From: SIG440 sp045592585
Lineage (GTDB): Bacteria; Bacillota; Clostridia; Monoglobales; Monoglobaceae
Length of the DNA: 5,822 nt
Direction of reading: 5' to 3'
Assembly: GCA_045592585.1 (NCBI GenBank)
Contig: JAZNVB010000029.1
Location: 1-5,822 of the forward strand
Shown: positions 5,794 to 5,822 of the stretch, one piece after another
How the letters are laid out: each line of letters opens with the position of its first letter
How positions within the stretch are numbered: position 1 is the stretch's first letter
Translations under genes and position numbers: made by a program
Notes under the pieces: model-generated
Told to the model about the DNA's origin: nothing
Databases searched by the model: none
The model's input: only the letters and a program-made list of their open reading frames with translations

Positions 5794-5822
5794 AAGACAT
5801 CGAAAAACGCAGGTATATTTTG

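Overview
The window looks like the chromosome of a low-GC Firmicute of the class Clostridia, probably an uncultured gut-type lineage near Oscillospiraceae. This rests on strong purine-rich Shine-Dalgarno sites (AAAGGAG, GAGAGG), sigma-A style promoters, very AT-rich intergenic DNA against moderately AT-rich genes, and family-level protein resemblance. No database search was possible. There is no phage, transposon, CRISPR array, tRNA or rRNA gene inside the window.

Left edge (1-207): two near-consensus sigma-A promoters about 91 bp apart point leftward out of the window, each preceded by an A/T-tract upstream element. This is the usual architecture of Firmicute rRNA operon promoters, so a stable-RNA operon or other very highly expressed gene probably lies just to the left. 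Diverging from it, rightward, is a secreted D-alanyl-D-alanine carboxypeptidase of the DacF/PBP5 class (226-1404), followed by MTA/SAH nucleosidase mtnN (1466-2152). mtnN has its own promoter, whose -35 box overlaps the carboxypeptidase stop codon. A hairpin at 2157-2190 ends mtnN and probably also ends the convergent gene.

Middle (2207-2674): a small leftward membrane-anchored protein resembling DUF2500/YhhM. It most likely starts at a TTG codon and has its own promoter.

Right half (2635-5793): a sugar-nucleotide cassette. A leftward two-gene operon encodes a sugar-1-phosphate nucleotidyltransferase (4586 to 3738) overlapping by 11 nt a NahK-like anomeric sugar kinase (3748 to 2675). It ends in a hairpin terminator. 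Transcribed divergently from the shared 203-bp intergenic region is an AraC-family regulator with an N-terminal cupin domain (4790-5719). The inferred logic is that the kinase makes a sugar 1-phosphate from a free sugar such as an N-acetylhexosamine or hexose, the nucleotidyltransferase converts it to an NDP-sugar, and the AraC protein senses a ligand and controls the pair. The window shows no transporter, glycoside phosphorylase or epimerase, so substrate and downstream use are open.

Right edge: after the regulator come two strong, slightly overlapping hairpins without a U-tract, of unknown role. I see no wholly new system. The best leads are the rRNA-type tandem promoters, the minimal kinase/nucleotidyltransferase/AraC module, and the paired hairpins.
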